In this document: positions 24,540 to 37,146 of the stretch, piece after piece
Numbering within the stretch: the first letter of the stretch is position 1
Layout: each line of letters opens with the position of its first letter
Origin: Owenia fusiformis
Lineage: Eukaryota; Annelida; Polychaeta; Sabellida; Oweniidae
Assembly: GCA_903813345.2 (NCBI GenBank)
Contig: CAIIXF020000001.1
Location: 28,573,915 to 28,637,914, forward strand
Direction of reading: 5' to 3'
DNA length: 64,000 bases
The notes under the pieces: model-generated
Database searches by the model: none
Told to the model about the DNA's origin: nothing
The model's input: the letters and a program-made list of their open reading frames with translations, nothing else
Made by a program: the position numbers and the translations under genes

Positions 24540-27500
24540 ATGATTTCAAAGATGCAGTGTGTTATCAACGTTTTACTTATGGGTAAGTGAATTTAAAGTA
24601 TAAAACAAAACAATCTCTAGATCTCTATCAATCATGGTCATATAAATATTGATGGATATAATTAAGGTAATGGGTTAGAACTCTCTAAATGTATAATTAC
24701 TATGATTATACCTGTACAAGTCGTAAGTATTCCGAACTTAATGAGCCTTTCTAGTCTACAAGAAAATAAATGGATATTTTATCTGGTCATTGGCACACTA
24801 TACAATTAGCAAACACTTATAAACGAAATAAACTATTAGAGCTTTATCAGACCTATAATTAAATGTTTCCCCACCCACTGGAAGAGGATGTCAAAGGAAG
24901 TTTATATGTTTAGCATCCCGATATGACGTCATACAAAAACTTATAAATCACGAGTACAAAAAAGGCTAGTAAATTACTAATTCAAATTCGAAGTATTTTC
25001 ACGTTGGTCTCGATATATGATATATATTTGTATACCGATATATGTTTGTCACATAATATACATTTCATCTATGAAATGTTATGTCATGCATCAAAGTTGA
25101 GAGTTCTTTCTTGAATACAGGTATAGCACAATATCTATTGCCACAGATATATACCCATTTTACTTTCACAAATAGCCTTGCCCAAGTCGGTCTCTTTTAC
25201 TTATCTTGATTTCTATCATGACCGCGGATAAGATAAGATATCAGATAAGTAAAAAAAACTTGGGCAAGGCTATTTCACAAATAGAATATTACTTATTATA
25301 ATATATACTTAATGATTAGTAATTATATTACTAATTAAGCATAAATAAAGCACATCTTAATTGAGAATAAAACAGGTAACGGAGATCTAGCTCTTCAATT
25401 TGGAATAAAGATGTTGATTGCCCGATAAAGATATTAACTGGAGAGAAGTTTATAGCTTTCTGCAGTCAATTTCATTGTCAGTCAATAAGCCCTGAAAAAC
25501 CTATTAAACCTATTAGACTTATCTGTTCAATCAAGCTCATCGATTGCTATATGCAAACTGTGTGTATCTATTCATACCATGACTTCATTTATAAGCAATC
25601 TGGTGCCAGTTTTATCAGATATAATTACACTCTTTGACATTTATTTATGTTTGCAATTATTAATACACTTTTGATATTCTAAGGAAAAATAAAAGTAATT
25701 AATAGACTGGAGTCTCACTCGCTGGAAATAACACTGATTTGACAAAGTACTGTTCCGTGGGGCCATTTATAAATGTTGAACGCGTTGGATTTGTTTAATG
25801 CCAAAACTAAAACAAAAAGGTAATTGTTTTTATCAAATATGAAGGCATTACACAAACATATGAATAAACAGACAACGTGACCTTTACAAGTGGACATGAC
25901 TTAAAAATGACCTTTAACTATGCGAAAATAAAAACACTCCAACGTCATCTTATTTTATGTGTTCCTGCACCGCCAATTCACAAACAAACAAACAAAATAT
26001 ACTTTCCAGCAAATAAGCATGAAAACATTTTATGACTAGTGTTTATAAAAAAAACTATACGATCCCGAGTGAGCACCGAGACACGTCTTTTGCTTGATGA
26101 GAGGTGTGCATTGAGAGGGATGTGTATTGGGGATGTTTTAGTCGAATGGTGTATGTGTGCTTTTGAAGGTATTTTACTCAAGGGGTGTATACAGGCTTTT
26201 GGAAATATTTTAGTCAAGGGTAGTATTCGGGTATTTGGATGTATTTTAGTCGAGGGCTGTATGCATGCTTTTTGAGGTCTTTAGGCAAGGATGTTTGAGG
26301 GCTTTTTGGAGGTATTTTATTCGAAGGCTTTTAGTCGAGGGCTTTATTGGGGCTTTTTGTCTAGGGTGTATACGGGCTTTTGGATCTCTCTATTCTGATG
26401 CTTTTTATGATTTTGCAATGTATCTGTGTGACAATCAGATGCTTTACTGATTTGTTACAGGTAATTAATACTCTGTAAATAGAAAATAATATGATAATGA
26501 AAATCAGATATTAACACATGTTTGAACAATATAACAGGAATATCCTTGAGTTTTGGAATAATTTATTGTATTCAAAGTGCACTGAACAATTATTCAATGA
26601 ACTAAACATGAAGTTAACCATCAGAAATATTCAAAGTGATTCTAATAATTATTCAATGAACTAAAATGAAGTTTATCGTCAGAAACCACAAGGGATGTAC
26701 CTGGAATACAAAGATAAGATAGCATCTAACAAACAATATGAAGGGATTGAGTTACAGGATGTCAAATAATATTTTCTGTAATTTCGGTACCATTTGCATA
26801 GGTTCGGCTGTTTGATGCCCATTCTGTCATAAATTGTTCAGAAATTGTATGCTTTGTCCTCGTTGGTCTTGAAAAATCAAAGTATCCGGGTCTTTAAATA
26901 TTCTTTCGTATGGTATATCACACAAACAGCATCCATGAATAAACAAAACGTGTTTAATGGAAATATGTCAATTAGTCACTTTACAATCACAAACATAGAA
27001 ATTAAACTAAAATAATAACTCAAAAATAGATTTCCATTTAATTGCGTTGATGTTACTTAAAAGCATCGATTCGGAATCTAAATATCGTTGTATAAATTGA
27101 AAGGTCACAACGTGGAATGGAATATAAATTGAAAAATGGAGCATTTATCAAAGATTGGGGCAGCTGTTTCTGATCTATAAAAAACATGATACCTGAACAT
27201 AGAACAGAAATTGTGATTTATTTTCAACTGTGCAATGTTACGATTTACGATATAAGTCAATGGCCTCATCACAACCAATTATAGCGGAGTTATGTATAAA
27301 GGTCCTTCAGCGTGAATACAAAAATGAAATTGTGCGCTTTAAAAATTATAAAGCAAGGTTTTTTATTAGTGATATAATGGCAGAGTCGTAACAAGAGCAG
27401 CAATTTTCCATCACTTACTTCCATAAGTTCATTAGAGAATGGACGTAAAGTCATTTTTCATTTCATGTTTCCATTTGCATTCGTATGCCTAGCATCTACC

Positions 27501-30500
27501 AAGTTCAGAAATCGCATTAGTAAGAGTACAATATTTTCAGACAATGATTTATAAGTTACAACTATGTGAGCTCAGTATGTATATTTATTCAACAGATCTC
27601 ATTAAACATTTGTGTTAAGCTTTCCTATTCAATTAATAATGACTCTAATTATAAAACGTAATCCAACTTTATGTATTTATAGTAAATACAGACTTCTATC
27701 GCAAGACGTAAGACATATATTCAATTCGAACTCCATCTCAAAAAATATCACAATTACGTAAATGTAAAAATGAAATATTTATAAATATGTCGTTGGTATA
27801 GCACCCACGGGGAACTTTTGATGGAGCATTCAGAGATCGCTCTAATGTGAATCGACAATCTTTTTACTTATTAGTAGAAACAAACAAGCCCTTTGTTGTT
27901 GCTATAGTGTGACTAGATTATTATAAATCATACGGGGAATAGGAAAACAAAAAGAGGCCAGCCAGTGAGATTGATAAAGGGGGATGACCATTTATAGCTA
28001 GATAATTGTAACTTTAAATAACAAAAGAGAAAGGTCAACAATTGCAGTTAAAACAACTCAAACCATATAAGTACAGAGTGGGCTAAAAAGCATTTGAAAT
28101 ATATAGCACCACATTGTTCCTCAGTGAAACTGATAAAAAGGCATTATTTGGCTTAAGATTTATACGCACATCTACAAATATTTGAAATTCGGTTTGAAAC
28201 CAGAGGATTTTCATTTTCCTTTTGACATTTTACTCCATACATATTCAATACAACAGGCGATGCTCAATTTAGTGAAATTAGTCAGCAGATATCATTTCTA
28301 CATATTTTGAGACATTTTTGTGTAAATTGGACGAACATTTTCCAAATAAGAGCAATTTTAGTAAAAAAGATGCGTCAATAAGTAGAATCGATATGAATGT
28401 TCCATTTTTTGGCCCACCCTGTACAGTATCATGTACAAGAGAATTCATATGATATTATCTTCATTAGGCTTGATTAATCAACGTATCCAGATCTAAAAAT
28501 GTTTTTTCTAATGGCATATTACATCACAAAGCAGCAATAGTTACGCCAATAATAAGTCAATTGACTCCTTTCTTCATCAGTTTCATAGAGGAACCATGTG
28601 CTTCTATATATTCTAAAGAATATAGCTTATAGCCCATTATATCGCACTTAGGATAGTACCAAATGTAATTCACACAATGAATAATAGAAAGTCAAAGCAT
28701 ACATATCAGTAAGTTAACTCTATTCAACAATTCCTTTTTATTTTCAATTTTAAAGGTCAATAAAATCCGACATTTAGTATGGTCAGGTGTAACATGAAAC
28801 ACAGAAACACATATTTTCAATGCCCCCGAAATACATGCCTGTAGATTCCCCTGATCTGTGTATTATTCAAACACTTAAAAAGTCTGGTTTTAACACGCAT
28901 CCGTCTCACTCCTAGCCACACCTTATCCCCTCATTACCCTCTATGTCTACTCTCTACCCATCTTTCCATCCGATGAGATGTGTACAGTAAAACTTGTCTT
29001 AGTGAACACCTCTCTCTAATGAACACCTGTGTTAAGTGAACACCACTTCAAGACGTTTTATATTTACTCCTGTATAAAATCCTCTTTCTGTAGTTAACAC
29101 CTGCCTCGAGTGAACACCTTTTGTCGCTTCATATGTGTTCACTCTATACAGGTTTTACTGTACTACTTTTATATGTTTACATCTGCTCCTGGGAAATGTA
29201 CATGACGTATACACTTTTAAGAAGCGGTAAATCAAACACGTTATCATCAACCAGCAGAGAGGGAGATATGACTTAGGTATAATAGATGAGCAGATTATCC
29301 ACGGATTAAGCCCTTCTATTAAGACCTCCATAAAGCTCTCGTAAACGTATCTTTGAATCTAATGACCTCATTCAAATGGAACATTAGAGACTCTATTTTC
29401 CCAACCATATATGAAACAAAAGTTTAAAAATGAGACATGGAACTAATCTTTTTCCAACGGCCCCACGTAACAATTTTTAAGTGAAATCCAGGGATCCAAA
29501 GTGTAAATCCATCCGTTGGAAGTCTAATGTGACAATTGAACCCTACCGGTATAAATGTAATGTAAAAAATGGTTGCTTCTCCATTATTTTGTAAAATGAC
29601 TTAATTATTATCTCCGAGAACTATAAATTCTATAAACGCAATGCGTTCATTGCGTTTCATTTTCATGTAAAATCTCAAAAATAGCCTGCAAACCTTTTCG
29701 CGATAGTTTAGAAGTAGAGTATTTGATGTAGGAGATTTTAAATAGTGTTTAGAGTAATATGGACATATTATCCAGGACAGAACAGGAGGACGACCCAACA
29801 ATTTACTTCTGACCTTTCGTCTGTACGAGTCATCAAAATACATGAATATAAAATTACAAGACTTTTCCTTTTGTGTCTATAGCCCGTAAGCAGGGGTAAG
29901 GATCATGTAAAATGCAATCCCTTGTAACCATAATTCGTTCGTGGGCTCATGGACATTTCGGTTAGAGTCGCAGTTACCATATACTTTATAGTGCGAGTGT
30001 ACAATCTCAATATATGATAAATACTGTATTGCTCTTTTCACTTTCTTTTGACTGCGTCATAATATGATTCTTCAATTCTTCCAGCAACTTCCATAATATG
30101 CGTGGATTCGAGTACTTCGGAACCAGTTTCTGGGACAACCTTTTCACATGGCAGTACAACCATTTCATCATACACTACAACTGTTTCAACAACAAGTGCA
30201 ACATTTTCAACAGATACGAATACAACACAATCAGACTCGTCCAATAAAACTGCTCTTCTACAAACAGGAGTGACACAAGATGCAAATATAACTGAAAATG
30301 AAAAAGTAACCCAAGAAAAAGAATCAAGCACTGACCAATCAGTACTAAGCAAAATTGTTAATGGTAGTGCTGAAGAAACTACAAAAGCGTTCCCTTTTGG
30401 CAACAACGGACAGATCAATCCAAGGGAGTTTGATTTTTCAGATCTTTTTAAGAAAGGGCCTGGTCCAAATCGTACTCTCCCGAACTGGACAAATGGCACA

Positions 30501-33500
30501 TCAGATCCTGAAATCAATGTAGTTCAACTCACCCTGGTGGCTATTGTATATGGACTTACATTTCTTATGGGAGCAATAGGTGGGTAGGTGAATATGATGC
30601 TATGGTCTAGTATCTAGTATTATTGACCTCTCCAAAGGTTGACTGTAAAATGTATATACCGACTATGGGGTTAACAATTGAGATATAACTTTGAAAGTCA
30701 ACTGAATGAAGAGGTCTATGTACAAGGTAGGGATAACTTACTATAAAAACTAATATACGGTACAAGGCATTAACATGCAAAATGTCTCCACCTGCCATTT
30801 GTTACAGACGCCGACCACCATTACGCCAACCTCCGCACGCCGAACACCGACCACCGAAAACCGTCCATAAATTAAAAAAGTTGGTGGTGACATAAGAGAA
30901 AACTGAACAGAAAATATTGCACTATCTAACCAATCAAAATTGAGAATTTATAAAAACAAAACACATAGAAATACATATGTGTCTGTACAATTATAAGCCA
31001 TTAAATTATATAATAGATCTGCCTCCTACATAAAAATTCATTTAAGATGTAGGGACATGATGCAAATCTCTTGTCTTGTCATCATCTTACTTATAATGAC
31101 AATATTTCACATCAACGATTCTTAATGAAATTCTAATGTAAACTACTGTCTCTAACCTCTGTTTAAACAGTTTACTGTAAAATCAAACGTACATCGAAAT
31201 AAAAACAAATCAGTTTAGTCAAAATCAAATTAACTGATAAGCAAACATTTTATTGTTTAATATTAGAGTTAAATAACGATTGTGAAACAGCGGACATGTG
31301 TTATTGGAAATCAAAATTATCGCTGAATGTGAACTATTGTATCAAAATAAATTACCTTTATATCAATGGTTTATGTAATACATATGTATGTGCTATGTTG
31401 ATAAGTTATATGTTTGTGCTCTATTTTAGGTAATATATTTGTGTTGATCGCTGTCCTGGCGTTCATCAAGACCGCTGATATCACCAATGTGTTCTTATTA
31501 AGTCTCTCGTGTGCGGACTTACTACTCATACTCGTCTGCCTACCATTCAGGGTATGTGTACATTAACTAATTTTCAATTTGTTTAATTCTTGATTTCATT
31601 ACGGAAATAGAAGCTTAAGAAAGAAAGCGCGTTAACTCCGGTTTGTGCAAAACTGGATAAAACAGTTAGATTGTTATTCGCCGTGATGTGTTGGAAGCTT
31701 TACCATCCCATTTTCTCCTAAAGGGGAAGCATTTTATCGTTGCTGAACTATTATAGTGACCTCAGTTGATCCGACCTCTACCTACTGCCAGGCCCGTAGC
31801 CCGTAAAATTATCTCAAATGCTTATTTGCATGCTTTTTTCACAATTTTGAACAGTTTCCGCTTAATTTTTTCAAATGTAACCCTCTGGAATCTTTCAGAC
31901 CTTTAGATTTAACCTTTTGTGACCTAAATAAATTAAACGTTACCAATGATTTCAAAACACATTTTTGGTGCATTCAATGCATTGAACTTGAACTTTAACC
32001 TTGTGTGACCTCGATAGCGCAAATGTTTGCCTTGTACAATGGTGAATGACTGCCAGAAAATAATCGTATCAACCATTCACTTACACTATGGAACACAAAC
32101 TTTATTTATCTGAAAAAATAAGAACTGTTAAACAAGCAGCATGAGAATTTCCGAAATCTATGAGGTATGTGCCTCATTTAATTATTAAAACGAAATAAAT
32201 TCGCGTTGTAAGAGGGAAGTAATCCTTAAGCTTTGATTTACAGAAACGCAGCTTTGTATCCAGGTTTAGACATGGTGCAAGTTACAGAGCCTTGTGATTT
32301 TTCAATTATCATATGGTCCTTCATTGGCTCAAACGCATTTCCCTTAAACTTCAAAATCAGTACTAAAAATATGATGAACATGGTGACCCTGACATACTTT
32401 ATCCTGAAATGGTTTTAATACAGTTGGACTGTCTCCAGGGGCTTAATGTCACTTTAAAATAAATATAAGAAAGTGCCTACATCAAACACAGATAATGAGG
32501 GAATTATAGAGAAAGTGTTGGCACTTGTCGTGTTTATATTAAGAAGAATGCTCATTTACCATCTATGAAAAATCGTTTCACGTCGGTCTAAAATTAATCT
32601 CCCACTCGTGTTACTATTTGTGTCTCAGTAATGTCTGTGTAAAATGTGCTTGAATTTTGATTGATTGTCGTATTTTCTTTATTTGTCTATACGTTTCTTG
32701 TTGACCTAATATGGTTTATACACAATATATGATTTGCATGGATGTGTTTTTCCAATGTTACCCTTTGTGGTTTCTCATTACAGGCGGTTGAGTACTTTAT
32801 GGATGGCTGGCACGCTCCAGGGTGGACGTGTTACATGGTGACATACTTGGTGAGGGTCAGTTTCAGTTGTTCGATCCTTACATTGACTATGATGGCAGTA
32901 GAAAGGTAATTTGCATCGCATATGGTTCTAAAACAAATTGAATGAAGTAGACATGGGCAAGATGAAGTATATGACAAGAGGGACCGATATTGTTTGTATG
33001 GCAACTCCACACCCCAAGAATGGCTCTTAAGTAGACTATTTTAAGGAAAGCCAAACGAAATTGTCTTATCCCATGTTCCGATTTCACCTTAGGCTCCCGT
33101 TTTATAACTTACTTAAACTAGTTTTGAAACTTAACAGCTTCCACGTGCATTATGATCAGAGAGATGTTCCTTCCTTTTCTCTTTTTAGATACTACGCCAT
33201 TTGCCACGCATTGAAGTCCAGATATAAGTCTACAACCAAGAAGGCGTGGCTCACCTGTGGTATCGTGTGGTTGGCATCGTTTGTACTGGCACTGCCGACG
33301 TTTTTCGCCCATGTAGGTCATTTTTGCTTTCAATGGAAAAGTATGCACTCAGACCGATCATCAATTCGCATTATTAAGAGCTTTCATGAGTTTTGAAGTA
33401 TTAGACTTTTAAATCTTTATCTTTGTTTGACTTCTGAATTATGATCTGAATAAATTATTTGTATTTTTGTTGCCGCACTAACAAACACAAAATAAACGTC

Positions 33501-35846
33501 AAAATGCAACATATACCAGTATACAGTTAGATTTGGGCTATTTTTGCAATATTTTTGCAAGGACTTGAAAATGAAATGTTTGATTACAGAGCACTGAAGG
33601 ACAGTATTGCATCTGGTCCTTTCCCGCGCCTGACCCAGTGCTCCGCCGTCGTCTGTACTTTCTCTACTGGCTCTGTGTCCTTTACATCATACCTTTCATC
33701 ATAATGGCCTTCGCCTATCTGTCCATCAGCGTGTTCCTCTGGAGGAGTATCTCCAAGGCTGGGGGTCTCAAAGGGGGACAGACACCGCAGAATGGCACTG
33801 CACCAAAGACTACAGATGACAGTCAAGGTCGGATAAAGGTCAGTATAAATGATTACTTTGACTAACACTAAGTTACTCCTATAAAAATTCGACCATCATC
33901 TCACCCTATGCAGACAGAGCCTGTGGGAAATATTGGGTGCGGAGCAAATGAGCGGAGGGTGCGGAGCTAACGGTCATTTTTGAATTTAAATTTGGGATAT
34001 TTCTGAAACTAAGCCGTTTTGGGACTTCAAATATACCAAGATATGTGTATTTGACACCAAATATCAATACAATTGTGAAAATAGTAGTGCAATTCATTCT
34101 ATAGCGACGCAGTGTGCCTTAAAACTTTCCCAGATCTATATATTTTGAAATTATCCTGTTAATACTGAGTCCCCAGCATTCATAAAAATGGTGTTCAAGG
34201 TACACTATCTATACAAATTATTTTTGCATCTTGGAAGCCAGGCAGTATCTGTGTGATTTTATAAAAATTCGGAAATGTTCTTCAGATATGAGCCCCCTCT
34301 AAATATTGGGTGCGGAGCTACGTTTATGGAGCTATAAACGTAGCTCCGCACCCAATATTTAGAGGGGGCTCATATCTGAAGCACATTTCCGAATTTTTAT
34401 AAAATCACACAGATACTGCCTGGCTTCCAAAATGCAAAAATAATTTGCATGGGTAGTGTATCTTGAACACCATTTTTTATGAATGCTGGGGACGCAGTAT
34501 TAAAAGGATAGTCTCAAAATATATAGGTCTGGGAAATATTTAAGGCATACTGCGTCGCTATAAAATGAATTGCACTACTATTTTCACAATTTTATTGATA
34601 TTTGGTGTCAAATACACATATCTTGGTATATTTGAAGTCCCAAAACGGCTTAGTTTCAGAAATATCCCAATTTTAAATTCAAAAATGACCGTTAGCTCCG
34701 CACCCTCCGCTCATTTGCGCCGCACCCAATATTTCCCACAGGCTCTGTCTGCATAGGGTGCATCTTCCTATCACCAGTGAAAAATTCAAGTACGCAAATA
34801 AAATGATACCAAAATCAATTCAAAAGCATGATACGATCAAGCACGCTGATGTAATACCTCAGTCACATTTGATCTACGGTAACCGTACGGCAACCGCAAC
34901 TTCCCAAAATCAAGAGAAATATGCAGTTTAAAATATAGGGATAAGCAGTACGATGGAGATTCTCCATATCGATTTTGTGAAGCTACGGCCGCCGTAGTGC
35001 CGCCATAGAGCAAAGGTGACTGAGGCGTAATCCACAATTGGTCTAAAAGCCCCACCAAGCTTGATTACTTAACAATGACTGAATATTGACTTCCAGGTAA
35101 TCAAGATGCTGATCAGCGTAATGGTCATCTTCATGATTTGCTGGGGCCCTATTCTCATTCTTGATGTCGTGGACACATTCTACGCATTGGCTCTTGTACT
35201 TCGACCTGTAGGGACATCTAGAGAGCTGAAACTTTGGCTCCGGTTGTTGGCCTATTTCAACAGCTGTATAAACCCCATATTATACTGTTTCCTGTCCAGG
35301 TAAGTTTCTTGTTTTTTGAGCTAATTGATACTATCACACAATCAGCGTACCAATTTTGGTCCAAGGTATTTCACTTCTTTCTTCCTGAATTGAAATAGCA
35401 ATGAAGCATTTTGATGAAGGATGATTTTAAACAATTATAAATCTCCCATCTTGGAAATTGATATATAGGGCCAAAGTGAAACGCCTGGTGAGAAAGATGC
35501 AGGCTTAGACATTTGAGCTAAAACCGTTCATATGCAGTCTTTAGATGTTAGAGATGCTTGAATTTTACACATCTCTGTACTTTGGCATGCCGCCTCTTTT
35601 AGAAACTATTCTCTAATGTTTTTGAGAGGAAACTGTCCCAATGTGTAACTTGATTTTGACATCTTACAAATGTATTTTTGTAGAAAGTTCCGTCAAAGTT
35701 TCCTGAAGATTTGTGTATGTGGCAGGAAGAGCAGAAGCCAGAAATATCTAAATACCCCCAATACAACAACAACATCAACCAGTGCCTCTATGAAGGCAAA
35801 CACTAATACAGCTATCTCTAATGGGGCCACCACCACAAAATTCTAG
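24540..35846 (+). CDS. Class A (rhodopsin-like) neuropeptide-type GPCR, complete 8-exon gene
   Basis: Exons: 24540-24582, 30085-30579, 31430-31551, 32784-32905, 33189-33312, 33590-33838, 35097-35299, 35684-35846. Phases agree throughout (1521 nt, 506 aa). Exon 1 gives a hydrophobic signal peptide (MISKMQCVINVLLMATSIIC). Residues ~25-157 are a Ser/Thr-rich ectodomain with seven N-x-S/T sequons. Landmarks: N181 (TM1), D209 in SCADLL (TM2), C236 and C309 (conserved disulfide), E260-R261-Y262 (DRY equivalent), W288 (TM4), P337 (TM5), CWGP 400-403 (TM6), NPILY 444-448 (TM7). The helix-8 sequence is SRKFRQSF and the tail is Ser/Thr-rich. The motifs fit Gq/Gi-type peptide receptors (cholecystokinin, orexin, TRH and secretagogue receptor neighbourhood). 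I cannot name the ligand. Confidence 0.93.
25173..25272. mobile_element. 100-bp MITE with 9-bp TSD TTTCACAAA
   Basis: Ends TAGCCTTGCCCAAGT and ACTTGGGCAAGGCTA are perfectly inverted. TTTCACAAA flanks at 25164-25172 and 25273-25281. A second inner hairpin pairs ACTTATCTTG and GATAAGATAA-type sequence. A 9-bp duplication suggests a Mutator-type parent (inference). Lies in GPCR intron 1. Confidence 0.8.
26128..26390 (+). repeat. Degenerate ~42-bp minisatellite in GPCR intron 1
   Basis: About six units built on TATTTTAGTCGAGGGCTGTA and GGCTTTTGGA. It creates a cysteine/glycine-rich open frame (26039-26275) that is not a gene. Confidence 0.75.
26573..26690 (+). repeat. Two tandem ~58-bp copies
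   Basis: Both contain ATTATTCAATGAACTAAA and CATCAGAAA/CGTCAGAAA. Non-coding, GPCR intron 1. Confidence 0.7.
28074..28421. mobile_element. 348-bp mariner-type MITE in GPCR intron 1
   Basis: TA-flanked ends CAGAGTGGGCTAAAAAG and TTTTTTGGCCCACCCTG, like the mariner consensus CAGGGTG. One-ended relatives are at ~19256 (ACAGGGTGGGCTAATAAAAA) and ~63266 (TTTTTTGGCTCACCCTGTAC). Confidence 0.8.
28985..29160. mobile_element. 176-bp MITE, CAGTAAAAC ends with TA duplication
   Basis: Ends CAGTAAAACTTGTC and ACAGGTTTTACTG are flanked by TA. The interior repeats GTGAACACCT. Same family at 46033-46214 and 46923-47147, and a left end at ~54928. A pogo/Tc1-mariner origin is likely. Confidence 0.75.
30085..30579 (+). 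CDS. GPCR exon 2: extracellular N-terminus and TM1 start
   Basis: The acceptor TTCTTCCAG precedes CAACTTCC; CA joins the G of exon 1 to make Ala15. The exon encodes the low-complexity Ser/Thr ectodomain with sequons NTT, NKT, NIT, NGS, NRT, NWT and NGT, then TM1 (LTLVAIVYGLTFLMGAIG). The long glycosylated N-terminus is larger than most peptide receptors carry. The antisense open frame over the same bases is a shadow. Confidence 0.92.
30762..30895 (+). repeat. Dispersed element, copy 2 of 7 (GPCR intron 2)
   Basis: Has ACAAGGCATTAACATGCAAA and AAGTTGGTGGTGACATAAG, plus extra CCGACCACC repeats. Confidence 0.75.
33902..34760. mobile_element. Foldback (long-hairpin) transposon in a GPCR intron, 5-bp TSD CATCT
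   Basis: Two arms of ~426 bp (33902-34327 and 34334-34760) are near-perfect reverse complements around a 6-bp centre. Termini read CACCCTATGCAGACAGAG; direct repeats CATCT flank at 33897-33901 and 34761-34765. It lies between the exons for TM5/ICL3 and TM6. The arms produce mirror-image open frames, which are shadows. Again CAC termini with a 5-bp TSD. Confidence 0.88.
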
Positions 35847-36003
35847 ACATTACCCGGGCTCTCCCCATTGGTACTGCTATCTATGACGAGGCCACCACCA
35901 CAAAATTATAAGCAACACCTAGGATCTCCCCATTGGTACAGCTATCTCTAAAGGGGCCCAATCACAAATTTCTAGGCATCACCCGGGATCAGCCCACTGG
36001 TGC
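35808..36003 (+). repeat. Three tandem 65-bp units spanning the GPCR stop codon
   Basis: Units begin at 35808, 35873 and 35938 with ACWGCTATCT and share GGGGCCACCACCACAAAATT and CTCCCCATTGGT. The first unit contains the last residues of the receptor (AISNGATTTKF) and the stop at 35844-35846; the next two are 3' UTR. Copy two has diverged at the stop position. Confidence 0.8.
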
Positions 36004-36745
36004 ATGGAACAACCATTGATCAAGTTCCAAAGCATCTTATTCAACTTATTAATCCTGATTTACCAGACAAACTTATCTAGGTCTGAGGAGATAAAGACTG
36101 GAGAGAGTCTAAGAAAACGTTTGATACATGTGTACATGTAAATCCACACCATATGTATTCCTTTCAGTCATATCAGAGTCACAAGTGGGTAGGTACGTGT
36201 GTTCATTTCATAGGACCTAAACCAGACATTTCCAGAGGGGCTTCACAGAAAATACATTAAATATACCAGATGACTAGTTGTAGAAAGATTCTGTAAAGCG
36301 ATATAAGAGAATGGCAGACATGTGAGAAATTCAATGACAGATATGTTACACAGTTATACAAAACAGCTAAATATGATTGCTAAATACATTAATATTGAAT
36401 AGAGAACCATTCTTATTGGACAGTCAAGATACTGTACTTCTCACAATAGGCAATTACAACTGCCTATTAGAGGCATCCGGTCTAGACAAGCTCCAAATGA
36501 CCTTCAAGTACCTTATGTACAATTCCCGATTATTCTAATTAATGCATTTATCACAAAGAATTGTATATAGGAATGCATTTTTTATAGAAATGCATTGTAC
36601 ATATTGTAGATGCTGGCATCTGTGTGCAATATGTGAAATTATTTTACTTCTACTAAATCCTTATTTTCTTAAAAAGGTTTACAGCATTGAAAAAGGTGTT
36701 CTATATTATCAATGTAATAAAAAAAAAGAAGTGATATACATAAAC

Positions 36746-37080
36746 AATAAACATACATATACATTTGGTTGCATATTTGTGCACCTTGCTTGCAATTATG
36801 TCACCCCTATCTCTTATTTTAGCTTTGAATGGTCGATTTATTATTTCCTCCTATTGATGGAGAAAAAGATCTTGTCATTGAGATGTCCATAATTGAACAA
36901 ACTGTTTACAAAAACTTATGTAAAAATGCGGGTTTATTTTCTACTAAAAATCAGAGAGCAAGTGCCAAAAAGGACACATATGTTGACAGTTTTTGGAATA
37001 TTTGGGAATATCTTCAAAATTGTATGATTTGTACATATATAAATGTATGTTATCCTTATATAATACATGCATTAAATAAA
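36746..37080 (+). terminator. GPCR 3' UTR polyadenylation signals (AATAAA)
   Basis: AATAAA occurs at 36746-36751 and at 37075-37080, downstream of the GPCR stop at 35846. On the opposite strand, AATAAA at 36938-36933 and 36841-36836 can serve nardilysin (stop codon at 37147). The two 3' UTRs therefore probably overlap. Confidence 0.45.
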
Positions 37081-37146
37081 TTGAATTTGTCCTCAAAACA
37101 TGTATAAATATTTTGTGTTTAAGGAAGAAAATAATAGATGTCAGAT

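Noticed and set aside
26039-26275. 78-codon cysteine-rich frame
   Set aside because: Entirely a translated ~42-bp minisatellite.
30038-30517. 159-codon frame antisense to GPCR exon 2
   Set aside because: Mirror of the Ser/Thr-rich coding sequence; the + frame is fixed by splice phases and sequons.
34565-34756. 63-codon frame with a matching mirror at 33906-34097
   Set aside because: The two frames are the same sequence read from both arms of the foldback element.
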